The position numbers and the translations under genes were made by a program. Shown here piece after piece: positions 56,328 through 64,000 of a stretch of DNA of 64,000 nucleotides. Positions within the stretch are counted from its first letter, which is position 1; the number at the start of each line of letters is the position of its first letter. The stretch is taken from the NCBI RefSeq assembly GCF_018882385.1, contig NZ_JACVON010000001.1, positions 294,942 through 358,941 on the forward strand. Direction: 5' to 3'. This stretch comes from Polynucleobacter sp. 30F-ANTBAC (GTDB taxonomy: Bacteria; Pseudomonadota; Gammaproteobacteria; Burkholderiales; Burkholderiaceae). The notes beneath the pieces were generated by a model. That model saw only the letters and a program-made list of their open reading frames with translations, made no database searches and was not told the DNA's origin.

Positions 56328-57746
56328 TTAGAGTGAATAGTACATATCGAATTCGACTGGGTGAGCAGCCATACGGAAGCGAGTAACTTCTTCCATCTTC
56401 AATTCGATGTATGCATCAAGCATAGAGTTTGTGAACACACCACCACGAGTTAAGAACTCACGGTCAGCATTCAATGCCTCAAGCGCTTGATCCAAGCTGT
56501 TACATACTGTTGGAATCTTTGCATCTTCCTCTGGTGGCAAGTCATACAAGTTCTTGTCAGCAGCTTCACCTGGATGAATCTTGTTTTGGATACCATCCAA
56601 ACCAGCCATCATCAATGCAGCGAAACAGAGGTATGGGTTTGCCAAAGGATCTGGGAAACGAGTCTCAATACGACGACCCTTAGGATTTGATACGTGAGGA
56701 ATACGGATTGAAGCAGAACGGTTACGTGCTGAGTAAGCCAATTTAACTGGTGCTTCGAAACCTGGAACTAAACGCTTGTATGAGTTAGTACCTGGGTTTG
56801 TAATTGCATTCAATGCGCGAGCGTGCTTAATGATACCGCCGATGTAATACAAAGCGAGATCTGACAAACCAGCATAGCCATTACCTGCGAACAAGTTTTG
56901 ACCATCTTTCCAGATAGACTGGTGAACGTGCATACCTGAACCGTTGTCGCCAACGATTGGCTTAGGCATAAATGTTGCTGTCTTACCGTAAGCATGAGCC
57001 ACGTTTTGGATCACATACTTTTGCAAGATAGTCCAGTCAGCACGCTGAACCAATGTGCTAAATCTTGTGCCTAATTCGTTTTGACCTTGACCAGCCACTT
57101 CATGGTGATGAACTTCAACCGGAATACCAAGCGCTTCAAGGATTAAACACATTTCAGAACGCATGTCTTGGAATGTATCTACTGGTGCTACTGGGAAGTA
57201 ACCACCCTTTTTACCTGGACGGTGACCTGTATTGCCATGTTCAAATGTTGTTGCTGATGACCATGGTGCTTCTTCAGATTCAACTTTGAAGAAACAACCT
57301 TGCATGTCGTTGCCCCATGTTACGCTGTCAAATACAAAGAACTCTGGCTCTGGACCAAAGTAAGCTGTATCACCAATGCCTGTGCTCTTTAAGTAAGCTT
57401 CAGCACGCTTAGCGATAGAACGTGGGTCGCGGTCGTAACCTTTGCCATCTGATGGCTCAATAACGTCACATGAAAGAACCAAAGTTGGCTCTTCATAGAA
57501 TGGGTCAATGTAAGCTGTTGAAGGATCAGGCATCAACAACATATCTGATGCTTCAATACCTTTCCAACCAGCAATTGAAGAACCGTCAAATGCATGACCG
57601 CTCTCAAATTTATCTTCATCAAAGTGTGAAACAGGCACTGAAACGTGCTGCTCTTTACCTTTGGTATCTGTAAAACGGAAGTCTACAAAAGTAACTTCTT
57701 TTTCTTTCGCAAGCTTCATTACATCTGCGACGGTCTTCGTGGTCAT
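56328..57746 (-). CDS. glnA: Glutamine synthetase, type I (GSI-beta)
   Basis: GlnA makes glutamine from glutamate, ammonia and ATP. The 472-residue dodecameric-type enzyme has the GS signatures [37 protein letters not shown] and the metal and ATP segments. The adenylylation site NLYDLPPEE carries Tyr401, so activity should be controlled by GlnE. The ATG has GGAG at proper spacing. A sigma-54 promoter and an NtrC-type palindrome lie upstream, so it heads a nitrogen-controlled glnA-ntrBC operon. Confidence 0.98.
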   Translation of the reverse strand: MTTKTVADVMKLAKEKEVTFVDFRFTDTKGKEQHVSVPVSHFDEDKFESGHAFDGSSIAGWKGIEASDMLLMPDPSTAYIDPFYEEPTLVLSCDVIEPSDGKGYDRDPRSIAKRAEAYLKSTGIGDTAYFGPEPEFFVFDSVTWGNDMQGCFFKVESEEAPWSSATTFEHGNTGHRPGKKGGYFPVAPVDTFQDMRSEMCLILEALGIPVEVHHHEVAGQGQNELGTRFSTLVQRADWTILQKYVIQNVAHAYGKTATFMPKPIVGDNGSGMHVHQSIWKDGQNLFAGNGYAGLSDLALYYIGGIIKHARALNAITNPGTNSYKRLVPGFEAPVKLAYSARNRSASIRIPHVSNPKGRRIETRFPDPLANPYLCFAALMMAGLDGIQNKIHPGEAADKNLYDLPPEEDAKIPTVCNSLDQALEALNADREFLTRGGVFTNSMLDAYIELKMEEVTRFRMAAHPVEFDMYYSL

Positions 57747-57819
57747 GCAAATCTCCTGTTAAACAATCTCAAATAAGTTATTCGACTAACCTTATCAAAT
57801 AACCAGCTATTACAAATTA

Positions 57820-57835
57820 TGCACAAAGCATGCCA
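57820..57835 (-). promoter_or_regulatory. Sigma-54 promoter of glnA
   Basis: On the minus strand TGGCATGCTTTGTGCA matches the -24/-12 consensus (TGGCACG-N4-TTGCA) with two mismatches. GG and GC are at the required spacing. Transcription should start near 57809, giving a leader of about 63 nt to glnA. Confidence 0.85.
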
Positions 57836-57890
57836 AAACAAACTTCATGACTTTCCAGCATTTTAGGCTAATAAAATCCTAAGAGAAAAA

Positions 57891-57919
57891 CTTAATTGCA
57901 CCATTTTAGTGCAATTAAG
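57891..57919. promoter_or_regulatory. NtrC-binding palindrome, also an intrinsic-terminator shape for the upstream gene
   Basis: Perfect 11-bp arms (CTTAATTGCAC, 57891-57901; GTGCAATTAAG, 57909-57919) flank 7 nt. TGCACC-N5-AGTGCA inside it matches the NtrC site TGCACC-N5-GGTGCA with one mismatch. The centre is about 70 bp upstream of the -24 element, a normal enhancer distance. Read on minus from the CinA-like gene, the stem is followed by TTTTT, so it also looks like that gene's terminator. Confidence 0.8.
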
Positions 57920-57942
57920 CACCAGAATAGACTTTTCCCTTT

Positions 57943-58779
57943 TTAAGCACCATTTATGGGCAGGTCATGGGTTTCATGTCCTAAATCCTGAACACCCTGC
58001 CGTAACAGTGGTAAAACTGCCAGAACATCATCTGACGAACCCTTTAAACCCAATTCAATGTGGCGTCGAGCAAAAATACCCCCTCGATTAGGGTCCCCAA
58101 CCGATGGCAGACTAAAAACCCTAACCCCAGGATAAGAACTCTCAATATGCTCCATTAAAGGGGTTAAATTAGCCTCCATAGCTAAAGGAACAATAAAGCT
58201 TCGCTCTAAATGATCTTGCTGATGACAAAGCTCTGGATAAAGATGGTCTAAAACCCAAACCATCATGGGCTCGGCCATGACAGGAAACCCAGGTAAAAAG
58301 TGATGCTCATGAATTCTAAAACCAGGAATCTGATTGTAGGAGTTCGGGATGATCTCACTACCAATGGGAAACTCCCCCATTTTCATACGCTGTAGATTTT
58401 CGCGGGTACTCAAGTCTGACTTAACTGGATCACCCTCGGCATTCGTAATGATTCTCTGGGTAATCAATGTTTTAGCTTCAGGATGCAAGACCAACTCAAC
58501 CCCTAAAGCCGCGGCTGCGCATTGCCGCGTGTGGTCATCAGGCGTAGAACCAATACCACCCGTACTAAAAACAATATCTCCACTCGCAAAACTTCGTTTC
58601 AAAACATGGGTAATCGCCTCACGATCATCCGCCACATACTCCACATGACTTAAGGAAAGGCTTCTATCTGATAAAAGCTCAATGAGCTTGGTCATATGTT
58701 TATCTTGGCGCTTACCTGACAAAATCTCATCGCCAATCACAATCAGTCTAAATTTTCTAAGGGTAGGATGATTAGACAT
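57943..58779 (-). CDS. CinA/MoaB-type molybdopterin-binding domain protein
   Basis: The 278 residues are mainly a MoCF-type domain (about 10-175) as in the N-terminal half of CinA: FRLIVIGDEILSGKRQDKHM, and VFSTGGIGSTPDDHTRQCAA. The C-terminal nicotinamide-nucleotide amidase domain of full CinA is absent; residues 180-278 are a different alpha/beta tail. Related CinA proteins hydrolyse ADP-ribose or other pyrophosphates, but its own activity is unknown. I chose the ATG at 58779, which has GGAG 7 bp upstream and overlaps the EI24 stop by 8 bp; an ATG at 58791 is the alternative. Confidence 0.88.
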   Translation of the reverse strand: MSNHPTLRKFRLIVIGDEILSGKRQDKHMTKLIELLSDRSLSLSHVEYVADDREAITHVLKRSFASGDIVFSTGGIGSTPDDHTRQCAAAALGVELVLHPEAKTLITQRIITNAEGDPVKSDLSTRENLQRMKMGEFPIGSEIIPNSYNQIPGFRIHEHHFLPGFPVMAEPMMVWVLDHLYPELCHQQDHLERSFIVPLAMEANLTPLMEHIESSYPGVRVFSLPSVGDPNRGGIFARRHIELGLKGSSDDVLAVLPLLRQGVQDLGHETHDLPINGA

Positions 58780-59575
58780 CAATGACTCCATTTAATCTCT
58801 CGAGTCGCAAAGCCTCCAAGAGAAAATGCGCAAACCAGAGAGCTGAAAAAATGAAAACCATGGAGTAAATCCATAGCGCAAAAAATGAAACTACAGGAAA
58901 GAAAACCAAAGCGAAGGCTGAAGTTGCCCAGAAGAAAGTTGGAACAGCCCCCATCAATCCAGAAATAACACCCATCGACAATAAGGACCATTTATGTTTA
59001 GTGATCAACGATATGCGCTCTTCCTCGCTAGCATGTTGAGCAAGGACATCATAGGTCATCAAACGCATGGTGAGCCACCCCCATAACAGAGGAGGAATGA
59101 TAGCGACCATGGGTGGTATCCACCAAAATGGCAACGTCATCAAAAGCAGAAGCAGGCACATTAATATAGAAATGAAAGCGTAACCAATACTACCTAGCAA
59201 ACCACCGCCTTTAGCTTCGTAAAGTGTTGAGTAATTTTTTTGTTTGCTTAGGTGCCTAACTACCGCAGGCACGGATGTAAATGCAACAAAAATCAATAGT
59301 GAGATGGTAATCAATGGAATCATCAGCCCAACAAATAGCAGTGGCGCAACTACGGCACGCAACTCTTCCCAACCAGCGGCAGTCATTAAGTCAGCCAGCC
59401 ATGAAGTGATGAATGAGTTGGTAATCAATTCACTCATGAGTGCAATTGATCTTTCCCAAATGAAAAAGAAAATCAGGCCCCATAACAAACTAATAAGAAT
59501 AAATGGCCTAAAAGTGAGCCAAATAATTCTAGGATGCAATAAGCCAATGAGTGCCAAACCAAATGATCGAAACAC
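58772..59575 (-). CDS. EI24-domain membrane protein (CysZ-like)
   Basis: A 267-residue inner-membrane protein with about six hydrophobic segments and the EI24/CysZ pattern (ALIGLLHPRIIWLTFRPFIL at the N-terminus, then WWIPPMVAIIPPLLWGWLTM and RLMTYDVLAQHAS). CysZ members carry sulfate, but this branch has no proven substrate, and no cysteine biosynthesis gene is nearby. Start is a GTG with AAGG upstream. It is 15 bp after the desaturase gene and overlaps the CinA-like gene. Confidence 0.85.
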   Translation of the reverse strand: MFRSFGLALIGLLHPRIIWLTFRPFILISLLWGLIFFFIWERSIALMSELITNSFITSWLADLMTAAGWEELRAVVAPLLFVGLMIPLITISLLIFVAFTSVPAVVRHLSKQKNYSTLYEAKGGGLLGSIGYAFISILMCLLLLLMTLPFWWIPPMVAIIPPLLWGWLTMRLMTYDVLAQHASEEERISLITKHKWSLLSMGVISGLMGAVPTFFWATSAFALVFFPVVSFFALWIYSMVFIFSALWFAHFLLEALRLERLNGVIDV

Positions 59576-59590
59576 GTTCTACCTTAAAAA

Positions 59591-60547
59591 TTATTTTGAG
59601 AGTAAAGATTTGAAACTGTGGACTAAACCCTGCCATTGATGACGAATCAGATTGTTTGAAACCGTTAAACCCCTAACCCCTGTCGGATAAATATCCTGAC
59701 TAAATCGAGCCGTTCTAAACAGCATATCCCACCAAGGAAACAGAACGCCAAAATTACATCCACCCAGAACCCCTGGCCGCCCTTCTACTTCATGACCCAT
59801 GCCAACAGCATGATGAAAACGATGAAATTTGGGGGATATCAGAACATACCCAAACCAACCATGATCTAAATTTAAGTTGCCATGTTGCCAACTTTGGATA
59901 AGTTGCCCTAAAGCAATGATCCATAAAAATTGAATCGGTTCAACTCCAATCATCAATGCAATAACTGCAAAAAAAGCAGAATGTATTAAGTCATCAAAAA
60001 CATGATTTCTATTGTCGGTCCAAACCGTCATCCTTTGCTGGCTATGATGCAGTGCGTGTAACTGCCACCACCAATTCCAATGATGTGATGCACGGTGATA
60101 CACGTATTCAAAGAAATCAATGATGATCAAGTAAATCAAAAAACTAACAAGTGGAATGGATGTGATACCAGGCAACCAACTTTCAACATTTAAGCGCTGA
60201 AAACCAAAGTCATGAAGTTGTGCATCAAACCAAAAAAACAAGTCTGAAAAAAGTAGAAAGAGAGCCAACTTAAAAACACCCAAGCGATGGATCAAGGTAT
60301 AAAAAACATCAGTTAACTGTTGATGACCCGGATCCCCAGCAATTTTTTCTGCGGGAATTAATTTTTCAATCGGCTTAAAAACCAAAGCAATGACCAAAAC
60401 TTGGATGAAACCCAAGAGAAACCAGTCAAGTCCGGTCATAGCATCATCAGCGAAACCCATACCGTTAAAAGCATAGAGAATAGGCAAAACAATGTTTTGC
60501 ATCATCCATTCTTGGATACTTGAATACCAGGTTACCAATAAACTCAT
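59591..60547 (-). CDS. Sterol desaturase/fatty acid hydroxylase family protein
   Basis: A membrane di-iron oxygenase. The 318 residues have about five hydrophobic segments and the three His clusters of the family: YHRASHHWNWWWQLHALHHS (two clusters) and FHRFHHAVGMGHEVEG. Family members hydroxylate or desaturate lipid chains or sterol-like substrates. Bacterial members of this branch have no settled substrate. Its ATG directly abuts the stop of the upstream deacetylase gene, so they are co-translated. Confidence 0.92.
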   Translation of the reverse strand: MSLLVTWYSSIQEWMMQNIVLPILYAFNGMGFADDAMTGLDWFLLGFIQVLVIALVFKPIEKLIPAEKIAGDPGHQQLTDVFYTLIHRLGVFKLALFLLFSDLFFWFDAQLHDFGFQRLNVESWLPGITSIPLVSFLIYLIIIDFFEYVYHRASHHWNWWWQLHALHHSQQRMTVWTDNRNHVFDDLIHSAFFAVIALMIGVEPIQFLWIIALGQLIQSWQHGNLNLDHGWFGYVLISPKFHRFHHAVGMGHEVEGRPGVLGGCNFGVLFPWWDMLFRTARFSQDIYPTGVRGLTVSNNLIRHQWQGLVHSFKSLLSK

Positions 60548-61321
60548 CTACTCAATTATTCTTGAAATTTGAGAATTTTGCTTGGCTGAGCGAACTGTTT
60601 CAAAACAGTACCCTTGACTTTTTAAGCCCACAATCAAGGGTTCCAAAACGGTAGGTGCCCAAGCATCCTGCCGTGACCAAATACCTAAATGCGCCATCAA
60701 TATATCGCCAGCTCGAATGTCTTTAAGTGCTTTATCTAATAAATAGTTGTTAGAAAACTTTTCAGATGACAACTCATCACCCAAAAAACCAGCTGGGGAC
60801 CAACCCACATGGGTATACCCACAAATATGTCCCATTTCAATATAACCAGATGAAACCTTTCCCCCAGGTGCTCGCCATATAGGATCCAAAGGTGAACCTG
60901 TCATTTTTTTGAAGCGCTGATTAACCAACTGTAACTCTTGGCACAAGCTTGCTTGGTCTGTTACCACCTTCTTACCGGCACTTGGACCAAATTGAGGGCG
61001 AGTCAAAACCTTATAACCTTCCAAATCACGAACAAAATAAGTGTGATGGTAAGTATGGTTGCCAAAAGCATGGCCGTCGCTTTTTAAATTTTTCCAAAAA
61101 GATGCCCAAGAGTCATCTAGAGAATAATCACCGCGCTTTGTTTTTTCATTAGCCAAAAAAAATGTGGCTTTGATATGGTTTTTTCGCAATGTATCGGCCA
61201 CTAACTCAGCAACAGCCATGTTGCCAGTATCAAAAGTGAGATAAAGCGGTTTTGAACAAGTGGAAGCGTAAGTGACGGTACTTATGAAATAAAAAGATAG
61301 GAAAAAAATCTTCATACGCAT
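60548..61321 (-). CDS. Secreted polysaccharide deacetylase family protein with altered first motif
   Basis: A NodB-homology hydrolase. The 257 residues have a signal peptide (about 1-19) and a deacetylase domain. Motif 1 reads LTFDTGN, not the usual TFDDG: the first Asp (catalytic base) is kept, but the second Asp (a metal ligand) is Thr. The metal His motif is present as GNHTYHHTY, and the third motif as IWRAPGGK. DILMAHLGIW carries the late His. Activity may use other ligands or be reduced. Substrate unknown; it sits with lipid and membrane genes. Confidence 0.88.
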   Translation of the reverse strand: MRMKIFFLSFYFISTVTYASTCSKPLYLTFDTGNMAVAELVADTLRKNHIKATFFLANEKTKRGDYSLDDSWASFWKNLKSDGHAFGNHTYHHTYFVRDLEGYKVLTRPQFGPSAGKKVVTDQASLCQELQLVNQRFKKMTGSPLDPIWRAPGGKVSSGYIEMGHICGYTHVGWSPAGFLGDELSSEKFSNNYLLDKALKDIRAGDILMAHLGIWSRQDAWAPTVLEPLIVGLKSQGYCFETVRSAKQNSQISRIIE

Positions 61322-61364
61322 CTTTTATCCAATGACTTAAGTTGCAAGGGCCAATAGGTGATGT

Positions 61365-62396
61365 TTACTTCCACGAGGCACTTGGGTAAAAGAAAATACC
61401 ATGAGGGCTTTTTCCTACTGGGATGGTCGAAATAAGCTTTCGACTTGGAATATCAATAATACCCACTTTCTTTGAGAATCTAAAAGTGACCCACAATTCT
61501 TTACCATCAGGCGTCACATCCATGCAATCCGGTCCCGATGGTAAACCAGTGATATCCGCCACCTTTTCAAGGTTGTACATATCAATGATACTGATTGTTG
61601 AATCAACGCGGTTCGTCAAGAAAATATGGCGTTGATCTCCCATGGGCCTGAAGTTATGAGCACCTTTACCAGTTTTGATCTCTTTAATAATTTTTTGGGT
61701 TTTCCAATCAATGACCTGAACATGGTCAGAGCCAGTTAATCCGACTAATAAATATTTATCTCCTGGAGTCATCCAAACCCCAGCCGGCATTTTCCCTATT
61801 GGCATGCGCCAAAGAATTTCTTGAGTGTCTAATTCAATAGCAATTAACTCATTGGAGTCTTGTAATGTCACAAATGTGATTTTGCTATTGGATGTAAAAG
61901 CAATATGGCTTGGTGTTTTGGAGGCTTTAACAATTTTTGTTAAAGTCAGATCTTGGCCTTTGGCTTGATAGATATCCACTCTATCCAATCGATTGCCTGC
62001 AGCAATAAACCACTTCTTGTTCGGCGAATAACCAATATGATAAGGGTCAGCAATATCAGGTAATCGGCGTTGCATCTCACCCGTGTTTGGATCTAAAAAC
62101 ACAACATCGTTACCAGCAGCATTAGCTACCAACACAGATTTTTGATCCGGAGTGATCATTAGATGATGGGGCTCTTTACCAACCGGAAAGGTTTTATAAA
62201 CTTGGCGCGTCGTCATATCAATTAAACTAACGCTTGCCTCACCGGAATTTAGAACAATTGCTGTTTTTCTATTACCTGAATTTGGCGCAACTTCTTTGGC
62301 TTCCACCTCATGGTTGGCCAGAACAGTCGAGCCAAAAACCAGCATCAAAGCTAGTACTTTATGAAGGGATATAGGGGAGGCATTGGACATCCCCAT
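61365..62396 (-). CDS. Secreted YVTN/YncE-like beta-propeller protein
   Basis: A 343-residue periplasmic protein with a signal peptide (about 8-30) and seven WD-like blades. Repeats carry the YVTN-family pattern, for example YKTFPVGKEPHHLMITPDQK, TKIVKASKTPSHIAFTSNSK and STIPVGKSPHGIFFYP. No haem or PQQ site is evident. Such propellers often bind proteins or ligands. It is the first gene of the cluster that continues 43 bp later with the deacetylase. Confidence 0.9.
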   Translation of the reverse strand: MGMSNASPISLHKVLALMLVFGSTVLANHEVEAKEVAPNSGNRKTAIVLNSGEASVSLIDMTTRQVYKTFPVGKEPHHLMITPDQKSVLVANAAGNDVVFLDPNTGEMQRRLPDIADPYHIGYSPNKKWFIAAGNRLDRVDIYQAKGQDLTLTKIVKASKTPSHIAFTSNSKITFVTLQDSNELIAIELDTQEILWRMPIGKMPAGVWMTPGDKYLLVGLTGSDHVQVIDWKTQKIIKEIKTGKGAHNFRPMGDQRHIFLTNRVDSTISIIDMYNLEKVADITGLPSGPDCMDVTPDGKELWVTFRFSKKVGIIDIPSRKLISTIPVGKSPHGIFFYPSASWK

Positions 62397-62514
62397 ATTC
62401 TAAGACCCAAAATGACAAAAATCTTAAAAACCCATTAGATTATTTATTAACCCAATTATTTCCACAGTTCACCAGACCAACTAGCTCTCGCTAATCTTGT
62501 TGTCCACCAAAAAT

Positions 62515-62811
62515 CTAAGAATGAATGAAGTTATGCTGAACTATCGCCACAATCACAATGGCCCCAAACGCACTCAACATCCACTTGATAGACTTGATTT
62601 CAGACTTAATGGATCCTATTTCAAACTTTAGCTCACAAATATCAGCTTTGCACTCAGTTGATAGCTTCTCTAAATCTTGCTTGGTTGCAAGATGACTGTA
62701 TTGACCCTCAATCAGTTTTTTAAAGAGGCCCATTATTGACTTGGCCTGCTGCAACTCCATTCCAGATTCTGTTAAATCATTAACGGATTGCAAAGTATCA
62801 AAAAATATCAT
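62515..62811 (-). CDS. DUF1640-like coiled-coil membrane protein, copy A
   Basis: A 98-residue protein: N-terminal FFDTLQSVNDLTESGMELQQ, a middle coiled coil (LATKQDLEKLSTECKADICE, and on to IKSIK) and a C-terminal membrane segment (MLSAFGAIVIVAIVQHNF). This layout fits the small bacterial DUF1640/CCDC90 family, whose role in bacteria is unknown. It has seven more coiled-coil residues than its neighbour. The ATG has AAAGGAG upstream. The middle, not the ends, differs from copy B. Confidence 0.85.
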   Translation of the reverse strand: MIFFDTLQSVNDLTESGMELQQAKSIMGLFKKLIEGQYSHLATKQDLEKLSTECKADICELKFEIGSIKSEIKSIKWMLSAFGAIVIVAIVQHNFIHS

Positions 62812-62826
62812 TTTTCTCCTTTAGTT
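62519..62826 (-). repeat. Tandem direct repeat, unit A (partner 62882-63168)
   Basis: This 308-bp unit covers nearly all of copy A and its ribosome-binding site. It repeats as a 287-bp unit at 62882-63168; the 21-bp difference is one in-frame heptad. Identity is nearly complete over the first 80 and the last 70 bp and low in the centre. Confidence 0.9.
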
Positions 62827-62877
62827 AATAAAAATCATTTCCTCAGCCCTGACCCTCCGTTTTTGGCTTGTAGATTT

Positions 62878-63153
62878 TTATGAATGAATGAAGTTATGCT
62901 GAACTATCGCCACAATCACAATGGCCCCAAACGCACTCAACATCCACTTGATAGACTTGATCTCAGACTTAATCGATCCTATTTCAAATTGGCATTCGGA
63001 TGACAATTTATCGAGATCTTGTTTGGTTGCCAAATTGGCATATTGACTTTCAATCAGTTTTTTTATGAGCTGCGTTATTGATTTAGCCTGCTGCAACTCC
63101 ATTCCAGATTCCGTTAAGTCATTAACGGATTGCAAAGTATCAAAAAATATCAT
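62878..63153 (-). CDS. DUF1640-like coiled-coil membrane protein, copy B
   Basis: A 91-residue paralogue directly upstream of copy A on the minus strand. The first 25 residues and the last 40 are almost identical to copy A, while residues about 26-55 differ (LIKKLIESQYANLATKQDLD). The coiled coil is one heptad shorter. The ribosome-binding region AAAGGAG is also the same. No terminator is seen between the two, so both are likely on one transcript. Confidence 0.85.
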   Translation of the reverse strand: MIFFDTLQSVNDLTESGMELQQAKSITQLIKKLIESQYANLATKQDLDKLSSECQFEIGSIKSEIKSIKWMLSAFGAIVIVAIVQHNFIHS

Positions 63154-63168
63154 TTTTCTCCTTTAGTT
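62882..63168 (-). repeat. Tandem direct repeat, unit B
   Basis: Second unit of the duplication, covering copy B and its ribosome-binding site. The spacer between the units (62827-62881) is not repeated. Confidence 0.9.
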
Positions 63169-63278
63169 TTCTGTGGAATGTATGCATCTGTCATCACTAT
63201 ATTTTCGTAAATCAGGCTTATTTGTTATGATTTTTATAAGTATATGCGTGCGAAAAGACCCTACTGAAAAAAGGCACC

Positions 63279-64000
63279 TTATTTGCGAAGGCTTTCTAAG
63301 ATTTTCTGAAGACGCTTGGTTGACATTGGAGTTGGTGTTTTCAACTCTTGGGCAAAAAGTGCAACGCGTAACTCTTCCAGTTGCCAGCGAATATCATCAA
63401 GCCTTCCATCTACAGACCCGCCATAAACTTTTTGCGATTGAATCAACTTTATCCAAGGGTTATAAATAGACTGCCACTCAGTTTGGAGTTGCGCATCCCT
63501 ACTCGGATTGGCTCGCAATTTCTCAATACGCAACAGTATCGCTTTGAGATACCTAGGAATGTGGACTAATGATTCATAGGGTGTTTCAGCAATAAATTGA
63601 GCATGAATCAATTTCTGAATTTGCTGTGTAACATCTGCATGAGCAGAAGTGGATAAGGCCTTCAATGACGACATCTTTTTCTGCACATCGGCAAAAGCTT
63701 GAAGACTTGCTAAAGCATGTCGCGCAATCTCTTGAGAAATGAGAGCTAACTTTGGCTTGCCCGCATCAAGACGCACTTTGAATGTCACATAATTGGTTGG
63801 CAGAGGTTCCATTAAACAAGATCGATCCAAAGCCAACTCAATAATTTGGGTCATCAGCACATCCGACGAACCAATGTTCATAAAGAGCAAACCAATATCT
63901 CTAGAACCTGGTAATTGTTTCTGGAGAGACTTGATCGTCTCTCTCATGGGTATCGCAAATAACCTTCTTAAACCTTGACGATGAATCTTTCTAGCTATCT
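63279..64000 (-). CDS. hrpA: ATP-dependent RNA helicase HrpA, C-terminal part (start outside window)
   Basis: HrpA is a DEAH-box RNA helicase acting on mRNA and stalled ribosomes. About 239 residues are visible, and the frame stays open to the right edge. HRQGLRRLFAIPMRETIKSL and DIRWQLEELRVALFAQELKT with the Met-Ser-Lys-Arg-Leu end match the C-terminal DUF3418 region of HrpA. The helicase motifs lie beyond the window. It is upstream of the DUF1640-like pair across 125 bp. Confidence 0.9.
   Translation of the reverse strand, partial: IARKIHRQGLRRLFAIPMRETIKSLQKQLPGSRDIGLLFMNIGSSDVLMTQIIELALDRSCLMEPLPTNYVTFKVRLDAGKPKLALISQEIARHALASLQAFADVQKKMSSLKALSTSAHADVTQQIQKLIHAQFIAETPYESLVHIPRYLKAILLRIEKLRANPSRDAQLQTEWQSIYNPWIKLIQSQKVYGGSVDGRLDDIRWQLEELRVALFAQELKTPTPMSTKRLQKILESLRK

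Noticed and set aside
56301..56332. Small hairpin (ACTCT/AGAGT) at the glnA stop as a glnA-ntrB attenuator
   Set aside because: The stem is only 5 bp and has no T-tract; too weak to annotate.
63173..63469. A 98-codon plus-strand frame between the DUF1640-like pair and hrpA
   Set aside because: Two thirds is antisense to the HrpA C-terminus, and the part in the gap shows no ribosome-binding site or family resemblance.

Overview
The window looks like a chromosomal segment of a low-GC member of the Burkholderiales (Betaproteobacteria), most like Polynucleobacter. The reasons are the gene orders (rpsB-tsf-pyrH-frr-uppS-cdsA-dxr-rseP-bamA-skp-lpxD-fabZ-lpxA; smc-zipA-ligA; aceE-aceF-lpdA with lipoyl-bearing E3), a polyhydroxyalkanoate phasin, DctS/DctR-type two-component genes, and very tight gene packing. 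The assignment rests on recalled family resemblance, since no search was run. No insertion sequence, prophage, CRISPR array or rRNA operon is visible. The only RNA gene recognised with certainty is an initiator tRNA.

Layout. (1) 1-12148, minus strand: one long translation/envelope run from rpsB down to lpxA, which is cut by the window edge. It joins ribosomal protein S2, EF-Ts, UMP kinase and ribosome recycling factor to undecaprenyl, CDP-diacylglycerol, isoprenoid, outer-membrane assembly and lipid A genes. (2) 12304-15725, plus: map and glnD. (3) 15722-22350, minus: smc-zipA-ligA, for chromosome organisation, division and DNA ligation. (4) 22473-25439, plus: dapD, dapE, prmB. (5) 25436-29295, minus: kup on its own, and a small periplasmic coiled-coil gene coupled to radA. 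(6) 29508-36032, plus: tRNA-fMet, a cyclophilin, a PabB-PabC fusion, a zinc-ribbon Nudix hydrolase, aat, bpt, pyrD and an IclR regulator, mostly with 4-bp start/stop overlaps. (7) 36071-39019, minus: a PBP7-type peptidase, an EamA transporter and a histone-deacetylase-like hydrolase. (8) 39139-39675, plus: phasin followed by a structured 3' region. (9) 39866-45977, minus: the pyruvate dehydrogenase operon. (10) 46216-52373, plus: sensor kinase, response regulator, folD, oligopeptidase. (11) 52374-57746: xth, a hotdog thioesterase, then glnA-ntrB-ntrC on minus. (12) 57943-63153, minus: a five-gene accessory cluster (CinA-type, EI24, sterol desaturase, polysaccharide deacetylase, beta-propeller) and a tandem pair of DUF1640-like coiled-coil membrane proteins. 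(13) The C-terminal part of HrpA runs off the right edge.

Nitrogen control is a connecting theme. GlnD (uridylyltransferase for PII) and the glnA-ntrBC operon lie in the same window. The glnA upstream region carries a well-matched sigma-54 -24/-12 element and a perfect 10-bp-arm palindrome fitting an NtrC enhancer. The carbon side is represented by pyruvate dehydrogenase, a divergent two-component pair and the phasin.

The most unusual items are a RseP homologue with only one PDZ region, the duplicated DUF1640-like genes whose ends are almost identical while the coiled-coil middle has diverged, an NtrC site that also reads as an intrinsic terminator for the upstream gene, a three-hairpin structured region after the phasin gene, a structured rpsB leader, and a deacetylase lacking the usual second Asp of its first motif. 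No gene set here clearly amounts to a wholly new system.
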